Shown here one piece after another: positions 1 to 10,975 of a DNA stretch of 64,000 nt; position 1 is the stretch's first letter, and each line of letters begins with the position of its first letter. The DNA is from Nilaparvata lugens. Taxonomy: Eukaryota; Arthropoda; Insecta; Hemiptera; Delphacidae. Under the pieces are notes generated by a model. The model was not told the DNA's origin. It did not search any database and saw only the letters and a program-made list of their open reading frames with translations. Made by a program: the position numbers and the translations under genes. Where the stretch lies: the NCBI RefSeq assembly GCF_014356525.2, contig NC_052511.1, forward strand, positions 28,748,639 through 28,812,638. The letters run 5' to 3'.

Positions 1-3000
1 GGAAGACATAACTTATTAATATGACGTCTTCAAATTTACAACATATATTTCAAATTGAAACTTTCCTATATTGAATTTTATCCACTAAGCAAGAGTTCAA
101 CCTCATCTGAGCTTATTTGCTTTTCGAAATAGAATAAGAAACTGTAGAAATCTAGCTCCTGCTCCCCTCACTTCAAAGCCCCTTATTCATTTTTGTAAGA
201 TATGCCATCTCAAGGACTGGGGCAGCTGACATTTGAGAAATCGATAGACTGCACCGAGCCAAAGTACCTAATGGAATTGGTCGACCTAACCCAAGTCTAC
301 AGGCCATCATACACTCTGGCACAAATTGAAGTTTATGAAACGGGTGGAGTGGCTTTCGGCCTGGCATTTTCTATCTCTTATCTCATCACTAACAAGATTG
401 CAACGCAAAACTTCAGACAAAAAATTATTGTAATTGTGCTACGAAATTCATTCCACTTCTGTAGTAAAAACTGTAAAGTAAATCGTTGAAAGATTTAATA
501 ATCAAGATTTCAACTCATGTAGGCAATTTCGGCAATAAATCACAATAGACTGCTACATAATTAATTTTCATAAATTTGGAAAACTTTCTGAAATATACGG
601 TAACTTTCAACTTACAAACATATCAGTTTGAAGTTAACTACAGATATATATTTACTACCCTATACATTTTTATCAAAAACCTTAAGAATTTCGATATGGA
701 TTAACTACGTTTATTATTTACTATTTTTTGGGGTCATTTTATTTATGCTATTAAGAACCGATCAATGAAGGATTGCATTGCAAATTAAGAGCAAGCTCCT
801 TATGTTTTAAATTCGACGAGAAAACAAGGCAAAGATAACGAAAAATATAGAAATGGAAAAGAGGAAAAATAAATGTTGGAGAAGTATAGGATGTAAATAT
901 TCTCCATCTGTGCCCCGCAGCATGTGGAAAAAGTATGTGTCAAAACGTTCTTTGACTTAATCATTCTTCTCTGCGTAATTTTGGAAGACTCATTACTTTC
1001 CTCCTACACTGTTCTTTCACCCCTTGGAAAAAAGGGTACATATATCTCTTGTAATACTTGTGTGGAGGGGGGTCAATAACCTTACTTCTCTTTAAATTAA
1101 TATCCTTCCACCTTTGTTATTATTTTGAACCATATTCAATAGAGTATAATAGTAATCCTATTGAAAGAGTCCGTCCGTATCGTCAGGAGAAGATACATTT
1201 CTATAAAAAATATATTGCTACAAATCCAGTTTGAGAAAATTCTCGTCTTGAAACTCAGCTTGAATAACAGCTCAGTTACGATGTAATTTTACAACTCAGC
1301 AAACATTTTAAATGGAAATTTCTTTTAAAATAGACTTTATTCAAAAGGGACATTAAATTAAGCTAGTTGGACACACATAAATTTTTGGACGATCGATCTT
1401 TTGCCGTTTTTATGAAATCTACCTCAAACGGAACTTGGCAAACTCATGAACACATCATCTGTTTGCCAAGTTATGTTCAACTTAATATAATTCAATGTGG
1501 ACGGCAAAAGTCGTACATCCAAAAATCGATGTGTGTGTAACTAGACTAGACATTACCCATGTAATGTAGCATAACTACTTGTACTATATGAACCTGAATT
1601 TGCTGAACTGAAATAACCTGCAGCAGAAGAAATTGCTTGGATGAGTTTCAAACACAATATAAAAAATGTGAGACATTCGAAGAAAACATATAAAAATTGA
1701 GGTAGCCTGCCATATGTGAGTATAATTATTAAGGACTGAAAAGACTTAACCTTAATCCAAATTTGGGAGAGGAATAGCACAAGTTTACCTTATTTTCTCT
1801 CTCCCTCATTTTGATGATGTACTTATTGTATCAATCAATAAAGAATAAAAATAAGATTTTTCTGATTTCGCTTTCCTTCTCATGGAAAAGGACTAGCCTA
1901 CCTCCCAAACAGCGAACAAAAATATGAAGAACTATATCGAATTAATCCATCCATCGGAATGTACAAAAGCGAAGATTGGTCAGAGTTGAAAGCATGTTCT
2001 AAAAATGATAACACCATTGGGACTTTTCCACTATTTGTACTTTATTTTTGTCAAACAAATCCAGTGTAGTAACTTGGGACAACGCCCTACTCTCTGTAAA
2101 TAAATTAGTGACTATCACTATAATTGGAGGTCACGCTAAAGCAAAATGCAGGATCAAGTGAATATGTCGGTTTACCTGTAAATGAATATCGTGCTTTGGA
2201 TTATTTTAGAATACTAAGTTATATACGGTTGGTAAAGCGATAAAATGTATAAGCAAGGACTCATTTTAAAAGTTTAAAAACCTGATTGAATTTCACAAAA
2301 AAATCTAGGCCTATAGTAATTTGATAAGCACAAAGAACTATATCATGAAGCATCAAACATGATTAGAGAAAATGAATAATATTATATACGAGATGTTCAA
2401 GAAGAAGGATCAGGAATCTTCAGTTCATTTGAGTAACATACGTTGAGCGTTAAAATCCATTTTAAAACCTTGTAATCTCATCTCATTCTGAATATCTTTT
2501 GAAGAGAAGCAGTAGAGTTCTCATTCTCACTATTAGTAATGCTGGATTTAAAAAAAATGTACTGTATTATTTATGGCTAACAACTGGCATAGAATAAGTG
2601 ATTTTTTAATGTTATCCATCGGCTTTGGGCTTCAGTATGTTATTCTTACTTTGAATCAAAGTTCAGCATGAAGGAATAACTAGAGAAATATTATTCCCAT
2701 AACAAAAAAAAAAAGATAATTCCAAATATCTGTGGCATATTATTAATAGTCAGAGAATAAAGGCTAATGGTTAAACTTTAAATTAATTTTGCCTATTTAT
2801 ATTTTTTTCTACTGCAAGATCTAGGTAATCAATATTATGGATCAAATACTGGAGTATTTAGTTGTTTGTGAACACAAATAATTGAATACCGTACCGAGTA
2901 GTTTGAATAACGATGAGTTTGGGGACAACAAATCTCACAGATCTAGATTTTAGGGCGAAAGTGTTGCGATAGCATCTCTATTGCTACTGTGAAATGCAAA

Positions 3001-3700
3001 AAGCCATTTGTCAGACTTGCTCGTGACACACTCAAGTTGAAATGCACGTGCATCCAGATGACACATATTAAAATCGATCCTCCAGCGAGTTTCAAGTATT
3101 CTCTGTAAATAGAGCACCTACCGTACTTCCATGATCTATTGCAGCATGCATGTACGAGAGTATACGTTCAACGCATAGTTTTCTGCTATATCAGCGCCCA
3201 GCATAACTACCATCACTCATGGGGCAAAAGTCGATAGAATCTTATTGAAACGAGATTAAAAGTCTTCAGATATTTCAGCAAATACCGAGAAACGCAACCT
3301 ATTTTATTTTAGATAAAAATTTTTGAAAGCTGTGATATTTAAAGGAGAGAAAGTGCTAATGATTTTGGTGGGTGTGATTATTGATGACAACGTTAACAGG
3401 GGATGAATGAACAATTTAGTTTACTTTAAAAGAATTATAATAATTATAAAAACAAAAGGTTACTTACTTTTATTATTATTGAAACTGAAAAATGAATTTA
3501 TAAACAAAATATGTACCGTAATTGGCCAACTCGCTGTAAATTCGATAACTTGTTTATTTTGGCATTAATCGCGAAAAACGCATATTAGAACAAATCCAAT
3601 GATATACTGAATGTATTAAAAAAAAAACTCCCATGGTAATTCGAAACCGTTTATGATCTGGAAAGAAAACAGAGTTAGCACTTCATCAACCCATGACTCG
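1..3700. other. AT-rich region with no supported gene
   Basis: No open frame here has recognisable protein similarity or convincing splice borders. A 95-residue plus-strand frame at 202-489 has a somewhat more balanced composition than its surroundings, but I do not recognise it and it lacks clear exon borders. The region could be intergenic or part of a long intron. Confidence 0.5.
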
Positions 3701-3739
3701 CTTATTAGACCACTTGAAAATTTCAGTTGCCACTTTTTC

Positions 3740-5828
3740 TTACTTTCATAATGATCTTAACAATTATATTTGAAAAGATTATCCAACTTGAATAGAAAGA
3801 AGTGTACCGAAAATGGATTGTGTGAGTGTGTTAAATGGATTAGCTCTTTCATTAGTCCAGTATTAGCTTTTGTTTTCAACTTGAGCATTTCTGAGGGCGC
3901 TTTTCCTAGCAAACTCAAAATTGCAAAAGTGATTCCAATTCCCAAAAAAGGTAACCGAAAATTGGTGGAGAACTATAGATCAATTTCACTTCTTTCTGTG
4001 TTTTCAATTATTTTTGAGAAGCTGATTAAAATTCGTCTATTGAACTTTCTAAATTAATCCAATTTTTTCTCTAGTAGTCAATATGGCTTTAGGGAGGGCT
4101 TGGGAACTGAGTTGGCTCTGAGGAAATTTTTCTCAGAAATATGTTCAAATATCAATAATAAAGAGATTAGAAGAGTATCAGGTTTGCTTCTGGACATTCG
4201 AAAAGCCTTTGATACTGTGGACCATTCTACACTTGTCAGAAAGTTGGAGGCATCTGGAGTTCGTGGTCTGCCACTAGCTTGGTTCCATTCATATCTTACT
4301 GGGCGTTCCCAGGCTGTAAGCATTGGCTTGAGTTCCAGCCCGCTTCTGATGATCGACTGTGGAGTTCCACAAGGCTCTGTGTTGGGACCAATTTTATTCT
4401 TGGTTTACATCAACGACCTGTATCTGGGCCCCTTCAGAGGAAGTTTTACAGTGTTTGCTGATGACACGGCACTTTCTTATGGTGCATGTTCTGATGAGGA
4501 TTTGTATGATCAGATGTCAAACGACCTGCACTTGATTTCCATGTGGTTCGGGTACAATAAATTAAGCCTGAATCTTGATAAAACCATTTATTTGAATTTT
4601 GGAATAGCCTCTTCTTTCTTGCTAACCCAACCTTTAAAGTTCCATCATGTGGGATGTACCAGTCGTGACTGTGGTATCATCAATCAGTCAAAAAGTGTAA
4701 AGTATCTTGGCATTACTGTTGATGACAATTTGATGTGGAAAGGACAGATAGACGGCATGAAGAAGTACCTGCGTTGCTTACTGCATAGAATTTTCAGTTT
4801 GAAAAATATGTGTCCAACATTTGTTTTGAGAGATCTTTACTTTGCTCTTGCTCAATCTCGCCTTTCTTATGGGCTGGTCTGTTGGGGAAGTACTTATATA
4901 ACTCACTTAAGGCCAGTAATGTCTCTGAAGAAGTCTCTAGTTAGAGCAATTGCTAATCAAGAGAATGTTGATTTTCTATCGTCATGCTAGGTTATGAAAA
5001 TCATGCCTCTGAGGCACCCGTACGTCTTCAAGGTCCTGTCTGAATTCTATTGGTCTAGTGGAAATCAAGGGGCAACTTTGGGACATGAAACTGGAATAAT
5101 GAGAACAAGGTTCACTGATAGGTTCCCAATCCCTAGACCCAATAGCACTTTCTTTCAAAAATCTTTTTGTTTTTTGCAAGGCAGGTTTTTCAATCATGTG
5201 CCACAGGATATAGTTTATGCTAATTATCCTCTTCCTGTTTTCAAGAGAAAAATAAAAAAGGTAATTTTTGCTCTCAATATCGATGTCATTGAAAGCTGGT
5301 ATCATATTCAGAGATAAGATTATTCATTTATGTAAAAAACCCTTGATAAAATGTTTTAAAATTAGCATGTAAGTCATATTGAGTTATCATGCCTTTTAGT
5401 ATGTATTCAGTGAGGTTCCCTGCTAATGTTCTACTATTGTAGTAATTCAATAGGTCTAATCATTTTGAATATCCTCAAATTTTTCAATTTTTAATTGCGT
5501 AGCTCCATCTCATTTTATACTTTTTTGTTACAAAATGTTTCATCTTAGCCTAGTATAATTAGTTATGCTCTCGTTTCATATATTATTTGCTTCTTATTTT
5601 CTTTTTATTTTTGTCAATATTCTAATATTCATTATATTGTTGTTGATATGATACTCCTGTGCGCGGACGGAAAATTTATTTTCTTTGCGCTCAGTAAATT
5701 TGCCATAATTATTATGATTTAGTTTTAAACTTTTATTGTATTATTGTTTTATTTACAATTAATATTGTGTTTCCAACAGTATGTCTGTATTTGTTTTTAT
5801 GGCAAATAAAGTCTATTCTATTCTATAA
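3740..5828 (+). mobile_element. 5'-truncated LINE (non-LTR retrotransposon)
   Basis: The element holds most of a reverse transcriptase frame and a 3' UTR of about 500 bp. It ends in a polyadenylation-like AATAAA followed by a short TCTAT repeat (about 5807-5825), which is a typical LINE 3' terminus. No endonuclease or ORF1 is present upstream, so the copy is 5'-truncated, as is usual after incomplete target-primed reverse transcription. I place it broadly in the jockey/CR1 group of insect LINEs; the exact clade cannot be set without a search. The 5' edge is approximate, near the start of the recognisable frame. Confidence 0.85.
3770..5317 (+). pseudogene. LINE reverse transcriptase, two in-frame stops
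   Basis: Three open segments (3770-4057, 4100-4990, 4994-5317) lie in the same frame. They are interrupted only by a TAA at 4055 and a TAG at 4988, so there is no frameshift across about 515 codons. The segments read as one reverse transcriptase: an N-terminal PIPKKGN..ENYRSISLL block, QYGFREGLGTE, DIRKAFDTVDH, GVPQGSVLGPILFLVYIND, the catalytic FADDTALSY box, then KYLGITVDDNLMW. The C-terminal segment ends in the usual LINE tail domain. The encoded enzyme would copy its own RNA at nicked chromosomal DNA. With so few lesions, this is a fairly young but dead copy. Confidence 0.85.
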
Positions 5829-5829
5829 T

Positions 5830-7058
5830 CTATTAGCCTACTACCGGTACTAGAAGCAGCGAAGCATTTAGAATCAAACAATATAGGCTATTTTAATAAT
5901 TAGCTGAATTGATAACATAAAATCACAAATGAATTATGGGGAATTCATAACACGATTCAGTTATTTAACGAACAAAGAAATGTGAATGAATATCAGAGTA
6001 GCACCATAGACTAAGTGAACTAAGTAGAGTAGGGTTAGATCTGTGGTAGCACTCATTGCCGTATGATCCAAATCTGTTAAGATAATCGTTCATTATTAAA
6101 TTATAATTAACTACTACAATTCAACTACCTGAAAAAATTGTTATGTCCTCTAGTGACTGAAGAAAAGAAGAAGTTGACTTACCGAGAGGGTTGTTGAATA
6201 AATCGGATCGCATGTGGTGTCCCAAGGCAATTTTCAGAGCATCATACACATTGCTTCTGCAAATGCTTTCTTGCAAATATTCTCGCCATTGAAGTCTAGA
6301 ATATCCATATGTTGGAAGGATATTTCTAAGACTTCTTTGTCAGTAAATCTTACTCGAGTCGTAACTTACAAGTACTCCTCAAAACTATGATCCAATTCTT
6401 GTTGGAACTGCAGGATCTTCAACATCGGAAATGTTAGCGACAAATCTTCTTGATATTGGTTAATTTATACATTAAGAAATTCAGTACCAATAATGCTGTG
6501 AAAATAAAATAAAAAAAGAATTAAACTTGTAATTATGGAGATTATTGGATAGAAAAACATTTCTGCATTGTGTTGTTGTATTTTTTTAAAATATGAATAT
6601 TTTTAATAGTACCTAATTCAATATAAGTTCAATCCTTGAATTCAACTTTTCTATGTATTGATACTAATGTGTTGAAATATCATACCAGTACTAAATTTTC
6701 ATGTTTTCGAAACAATAGCAAAAATGTGCTAATAATAGTAAATTATGCTCTAATATAAACTTCCACTACCTATATGAGTTTTATAACCATGTAAGTAGAC
6801 TGTTATTCTTGAGTTTACTCGACGAGCACTCGATCTGATTATTTCAGATATTTGAATATTATTCATCAGTTTTGTGAGTTTGAAAACCCACCCTGAGCTG
6901 TAGGAGCTAAAAAGAAAACGATTTGTTTAAGATATTTTTTACCTAAATCTGGATGAAAAATAGCACAAGGACTACCTAATTATTTTATCTACCAATTTTT
7001 TTCATCATTGTCATGTACCGTGAATGAATGAAATGAAATAGTTATTTGTATATCTAGA
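5830..7058. other. AT-rich spacer with one unassigned possible exon
   Basis: No recognisable gene is present. On the minus strand, about 6183-6334 reads as an open frame of roughly 50 codons (RNILPTYGYSRLQW near its start, SDLFNNPLG at its end). It finishes at a good splice donor, with GTAAGT immediately after the last G. Another minus frame just upstream (about 6370-6460) is also open but ends in a stop. I do not recognise either peptide; they may be exons of an unknown gene, pseudoexons or chance. Confidence 0.3.
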
Positions 7059-7155
7059 GTGAAAAGTACTGTTTTTTCTCCCCGAGGGAAAAGCTTAAAG
7101 CCCGAGGCAAAGCCGAGGGCAACAATTTTCCTGAGGGAGAAAAAACATTTTTCAC
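7059..7155. repeat. Short foldback (MITE-like) repeat
   Basis: A 97-bp unit starts GTGAAAAGTACTGTTTTTTC and ends with its near reverse complement (GAAAAAACATTTTTCAC). A second inverted motif (CCGAGG / CCTGAGGG) lies in the centre. There is no coding capacity. The structure resembles a miniature inverted-repeat element. Confidence 0.6.
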
Positions 7156-7499
7156 TCATGATGTACACAACATTTTTCCTCCACCTACATTTTTATAAAA
7201 ACTGCAAATAAAATAATTTTTAAAAACTTACGTGACCAGTAAAATGTGTTACAATATAACATAAAAATTAAACAGCTTGCTTGTAATCACACAGTTCACT
7301 GCCGACAGCGCTATGCGCTATCTGTCGGCAAAAGTTGTAACAACAATGGCCGACTCGACTCAACTATGATGAAGTTCCCGTTTCAAATTTCATTAGTTAA
7401 TGAGGAATATTAATTTGTTGGCTGATATTTTGAATATTCCATGTGAATATGAAAAAATATTTATACATTTTAAGTGTATACTGATATGAAGTTTGTAAT

Positions 7500-7870
7500 A
7501 AATAATAAATAATTTATTTTTGTCAAAGAACAATTATTACAAAAATGCATTAGACAATGTCAGAGAATTGAAAAGAAACATTACATTAATGATTTGGGTG
7601 AAGACCCACTCAATACAAATTTATACCATCTAGGTAACTCATAAATAACAAATATAGTCTTATACACATACTAGTATAATATACAGTATTTTATGACAAA
7701 CATTAATTGAAGGAGTTTTCATAAAATTCCGTCAAACTATAAAATGGGTTGTCACTTAGGAATTTGTTTATTGCCTTTCTGAAACTAGGATAAGGTAGAT
7801 CTCTGACATATGATGGCAAATGATTGAAAAGTCTTATTCCCACATTAAAATGGCTTCTACATAGATAAGT
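7500..7870 (-). mobile_element. 3' fragment of a LINE
   Basis: Read on the minus strand from about 7866 to 7702, the sequence encodes the extreme C-terminus of a LINE reverse transcriptase. It contains FNVGIRLFNHLPSYVRDL followed by FRKAINKFLSDNPFYSLTEF, then a stop. This is the standard insect LINE ending, comparable with the tail of the element at 30.4-31.7 kb. A 3' UTR of about 200 bp follows and ends in an AT-rich AATAAATAATAAAT-type tail near 7500. The copy is severely 5'-truncated. Confidence 0.8.
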
Positions 7871-8585
7871 TTTCAACGTTTCCTGAGCAATAGGCTACAG
7901 AGTATTATCGTAGAAAAATATTATATTTTTGTAGATTTAATTTTCTAAGGTGAATAAACTATTAGATTTCTTTATGATACTATACGAAAAAAAATCACCT
8001 CAAAATATTATCAAACAAGAACATTATACTGGCCAATTTAATTTTATTATAAAAATATGAATTTTTATCTACAGATGAAACAAGTTTCCAGATTTCCAGA
8101 TACCCAGGCTGACAAGATAATTTTTTAAATAGACGCGCTCATCAAATTTCCATCTAGCTGTTTACCCTGTTGTCAATATTTGCAGTAGCAGAAGTCTTCG
8201 GGGTGAATTACAGCATTTAATTTGGATTTTCGTTTAATAATAATAAATAATGAGTTTTTATAATAATAGTCCCAAGGCCAAAAATGACTACTATGAGTTC
8301 TAACCTGGCAAGTTCTTTTGGTACTCAAACTAGCGATTCTTTAATTAATTTCTTAGAATGATTTTCTTTCCTGCATTCAGTAGTCTATAAAAACTAGAGC
8401 TGACGATTTCATGAGTTTCTCGACGCCCAAAGTCACCATTTAATATACCTGTATAATGAATTCTTCTAATTTCTCACATCGAGTTGTAACTTTATACTAC
8501 CTACTCTTGTCTAAGAAAATTATGGAACTAGTAATTCTATGTAATTAAACTTTCTTATTAACAAGTAGTTATTGTTATAGGTTGT

Positions 8586-8692
8586 AATAGTATATTTCGC
8601 ACCTAGGGCCGAAAATGAGACTTTTCTCCGGAAACACATTTTTGCCCGTGGTGCGAACGCTATTTTTCGCCACACAAAAAATAAGTTTTCAT
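8586..8692. repeat. MITE-like repeat, CGCACCTAGGGCCGAAAA family, copy 1
   Basis: The unit runs from ATAGTATATTTCGCACCTAG to CGCTATTTTTCGCCACAC. The two ends are imperfect inverted repeats of each other. The copy at 9329-9475 shares both ends but has a longer centre. No coding sequence. Confidence 0.6.
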
Positions 8693-9199
8693 TTGTGCGT
8701 AAATGCGTCGTCGACCACGACAGGGTGAGGATCTCAGTTTGGATGGATTTCAAATTGTCTAAATAACCTAAAAGATTATGTTCAATTAGGTTCTAATGTT
8801 TTATGTTTTAATTTTATGATTCTATGTTTAAATGGGAGGTTGAGTTTATACTTTTTTATTCTTTCAAATGGCAATAAGATGATATTAGTATGAATGTTTT
8901 GATTTTGAATAATAAACACAAATAATGAAAAGTTTTTTGATCAGCTGTTTTAGCAGACTAACTTGGACAATCTGAATGTCAACAATGCTTGTCATCGTCG
9001 ACTGCGAAAGTTGAGGTTAGAAGTTCTATCCTACTCTGAAAATAGAATTTGAATAGTTTTTAATATAACTTATTTATATTCCATTCATCCAAATAAAATG
9101 ATGGTATCTTATTGCTGAATACTTTATTCAATTCTAGAAGCATATAAACTGATTTCGTTTCATAAACTATTTTGTAAACATGTTCACATCAAATCAGAA

Positions 9200-9480
9200 T
9201 CAGCTGACTTCAAGGCTATTTTACAGCCCTAGGGCCGTAAAAATTTTACCGGCCTGGTCAGAAAACAATCACTTTCGGCCTCCATATGACGCACGAAAAC
9301 CAGCTCATTACATCCAAGTGGGGTGAAATAGTATATTTCGCACCTAGGGTCGAAAATGTACGTTTTCCGGCTCGAGATCGCGGTTTTCAAGTTCGAGACG
9401 AAGTCGAGAACTTGAAGCGTTCGAGAGCCGGAAAAACATTTTTGCCCGTGTTGCGAACGCTATTTTTCGCCACAACAAAA
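9200..9480. repeat. Composite of two short repeats (CCCTAGGGCCG and CGCACCTAGGG types)
   Basis: The first half (about 9200-9325, TTACAGCCCTAGGGCCGTAA and a CCGGCCTGGTC block) is repeated at 10,847-10,970. It runs directly into a second unit (9329-9475) that matches the repeat at 8586-8692 at both ends. That unit has a central inverted motif around GTTCGAGACGAAGTCGAGAAC. The arrangement suggests modular or nested foldback elements. The open frames across it are incidental. Confidence 0.6.
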
Positions 9481-9639
9481 AAAAAAACTTCCCAATATTC
9501 ATAAGAAATTGAAAAATTAATAAAATTCAAACAGCCTATTTTGATAGTTTGAATCTTGGTTATGACAACTTTTACTGTCAATTAATTTGAATATTACTAA
9601 TTAATAATTTACAATAGTGACCATATTTTTATACTATTA

Positions 9640-9963
9640 ATATTTCGAATAATTGATTGAATTTTTATAGCTCGCACTTTGCGCCCGGTGCAATATCTCA
9701 TGGATAGATGGATGAATAGAATTTTCATTACTATTTTGAAATAATGTGATGAAAAAATTAATATAATTGCATATTTCACAGTTTTGTCTCAAAATATATC
9801 TAAAAAATTGATTGAAATTTAAATTATGGTAAATAGCTAATAAAAGTCGAAATTCATCGACAAAAAAAAATGTCATTGACCGAGATTCGAACCTAGATCG
9901 TGTTTGTTATTCACTTAGCTGAGTTCAGTTGTATTACGCCTCTACGCTCTCGGCTATTGGGTA
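9640..9963 (-). mobile_element. tRNA-derived SINE
   Basis: On the minus strand, 9963-9872 looks like a decayed type II (Leu/Ser-like) tRNA head. An A-box-like TAGCCGAGAGCGTAGAGGCG (9937-9956) is followed about 45 bp later by the B-box GGTTCGAATCT (9883-9893) and a T-arm partner, then a T-rich run and an unrelated AT-rich body down to about 9640. These are the internal RNA polymerase III promoter elements of a SINE. The spacing is right, but the anticodon arm and acceptor stem are not convincing, so a functional tRNA gene is unlikely. Confidence 0.55.
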
Positions 9964-10846
9964 TTGTTGAAGGAAGAGGCCTGACTGATAACTCTTAGCA
10001 TACACGTAATACTGTAAACTAGACTTCTAAAAAAGTTTACTTCACTCCTAAAAAGCGTACAACCTTTGACTATAGAAAGAAGGTTGTTCTTTCTATAGAA
10101 GAAGGTTCTTTCTATAGTCAAAGGTACAACAGACTTTGGCTCATGACTTATATTATTAAAATTAATATTATTATCTGTTTCACAATAAAATTTTCACTCT
10201 GAATTAAGTCAGGTAACGTATGTAGGCTACTATAATATAGTGTATAGCGGCATATTAATTTGAAGCCGGTTTGCCGGCATTTTCACAACAAAATATTGCT
10301 CTGAAATCATAGAGAAAACATTCGAAGATTCAATCTTGAGTGGGCCTAATGTTTTCTCTATATGGTTCAATATTAAAGAAAAATTATCTAAAAGTTTTAA
10401 TAATGAATTACGGAAAAATTACTAGGAATTTTTTAGTCAAGGCTGAGTTTCACCAGTAGGCTTACCTTAAACTTCAGATCTCGGCTGTATTTTCTTGTTA
10501 TTATAGTTGATTGTATTGCATTAAGAAGTGGAATTCGATAATAAAAAAGAAACAATTATTACTCTACCTCACTTTTAAATATTGATACAATTATTGTACT
10601 TTGATTTCAAATTCGATTCTTCACTTTTAAATACTTGCGATACGTACTTTTCTGACAATGGACAATGCAGCCATTGTTTGATATCAAAAACACAATAAAT
10701 ATTAAATTATTAAACAGTAATTTATAAAATATATTATAGACATGATACCGCGATTCACGATACATAATTATATAGATTATTACAGTCGTTATGAGATTAT
10801 CTCTCTATGATTTTTGTGAGATCGGGATCGGACACGATCAGCTGTT

Positions 10847-10975
10847 ATTCAAGGTCATTTTACAGCCCTAGGGCCGTAAAGTTTTACCGGCCTGGTCGGA
10901 AAACAATCACTTTCGGCCTCCATATGACGCACGTAAACCAGCTCATTACATCCAAGTGTGGCGAAAAAGGTATTT
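10847..10975. repeat. Second copy of the CCCTAGGGCCGTAA repeat
   Basis: This is near-identical to 9205-9325, sharing the CCCTAGGGCCGTAA block, the CCGGCCTGGTC block and a CTCATTACATCCAAGTG end. It ends in GTGTGGCGAAAAA, the reverse complement of the terminus of the 8586-8692 repeat, which links the two families. Confidence 0.6.

Noticed and set aside
202..489. 95-residue plus-strand frame near the left edge
   Set aside because: No recognisable domain or splice structure, and the second half is low-complexity; not enough to call a gene.
9872..9963. Functional tRNA-Leu or tRNA-Ser gene
   Set aside because: The B box is good, but the acceptor stem does not pair convincingly and a T-rich SINE-like body follows; interpreted as a SINE head.
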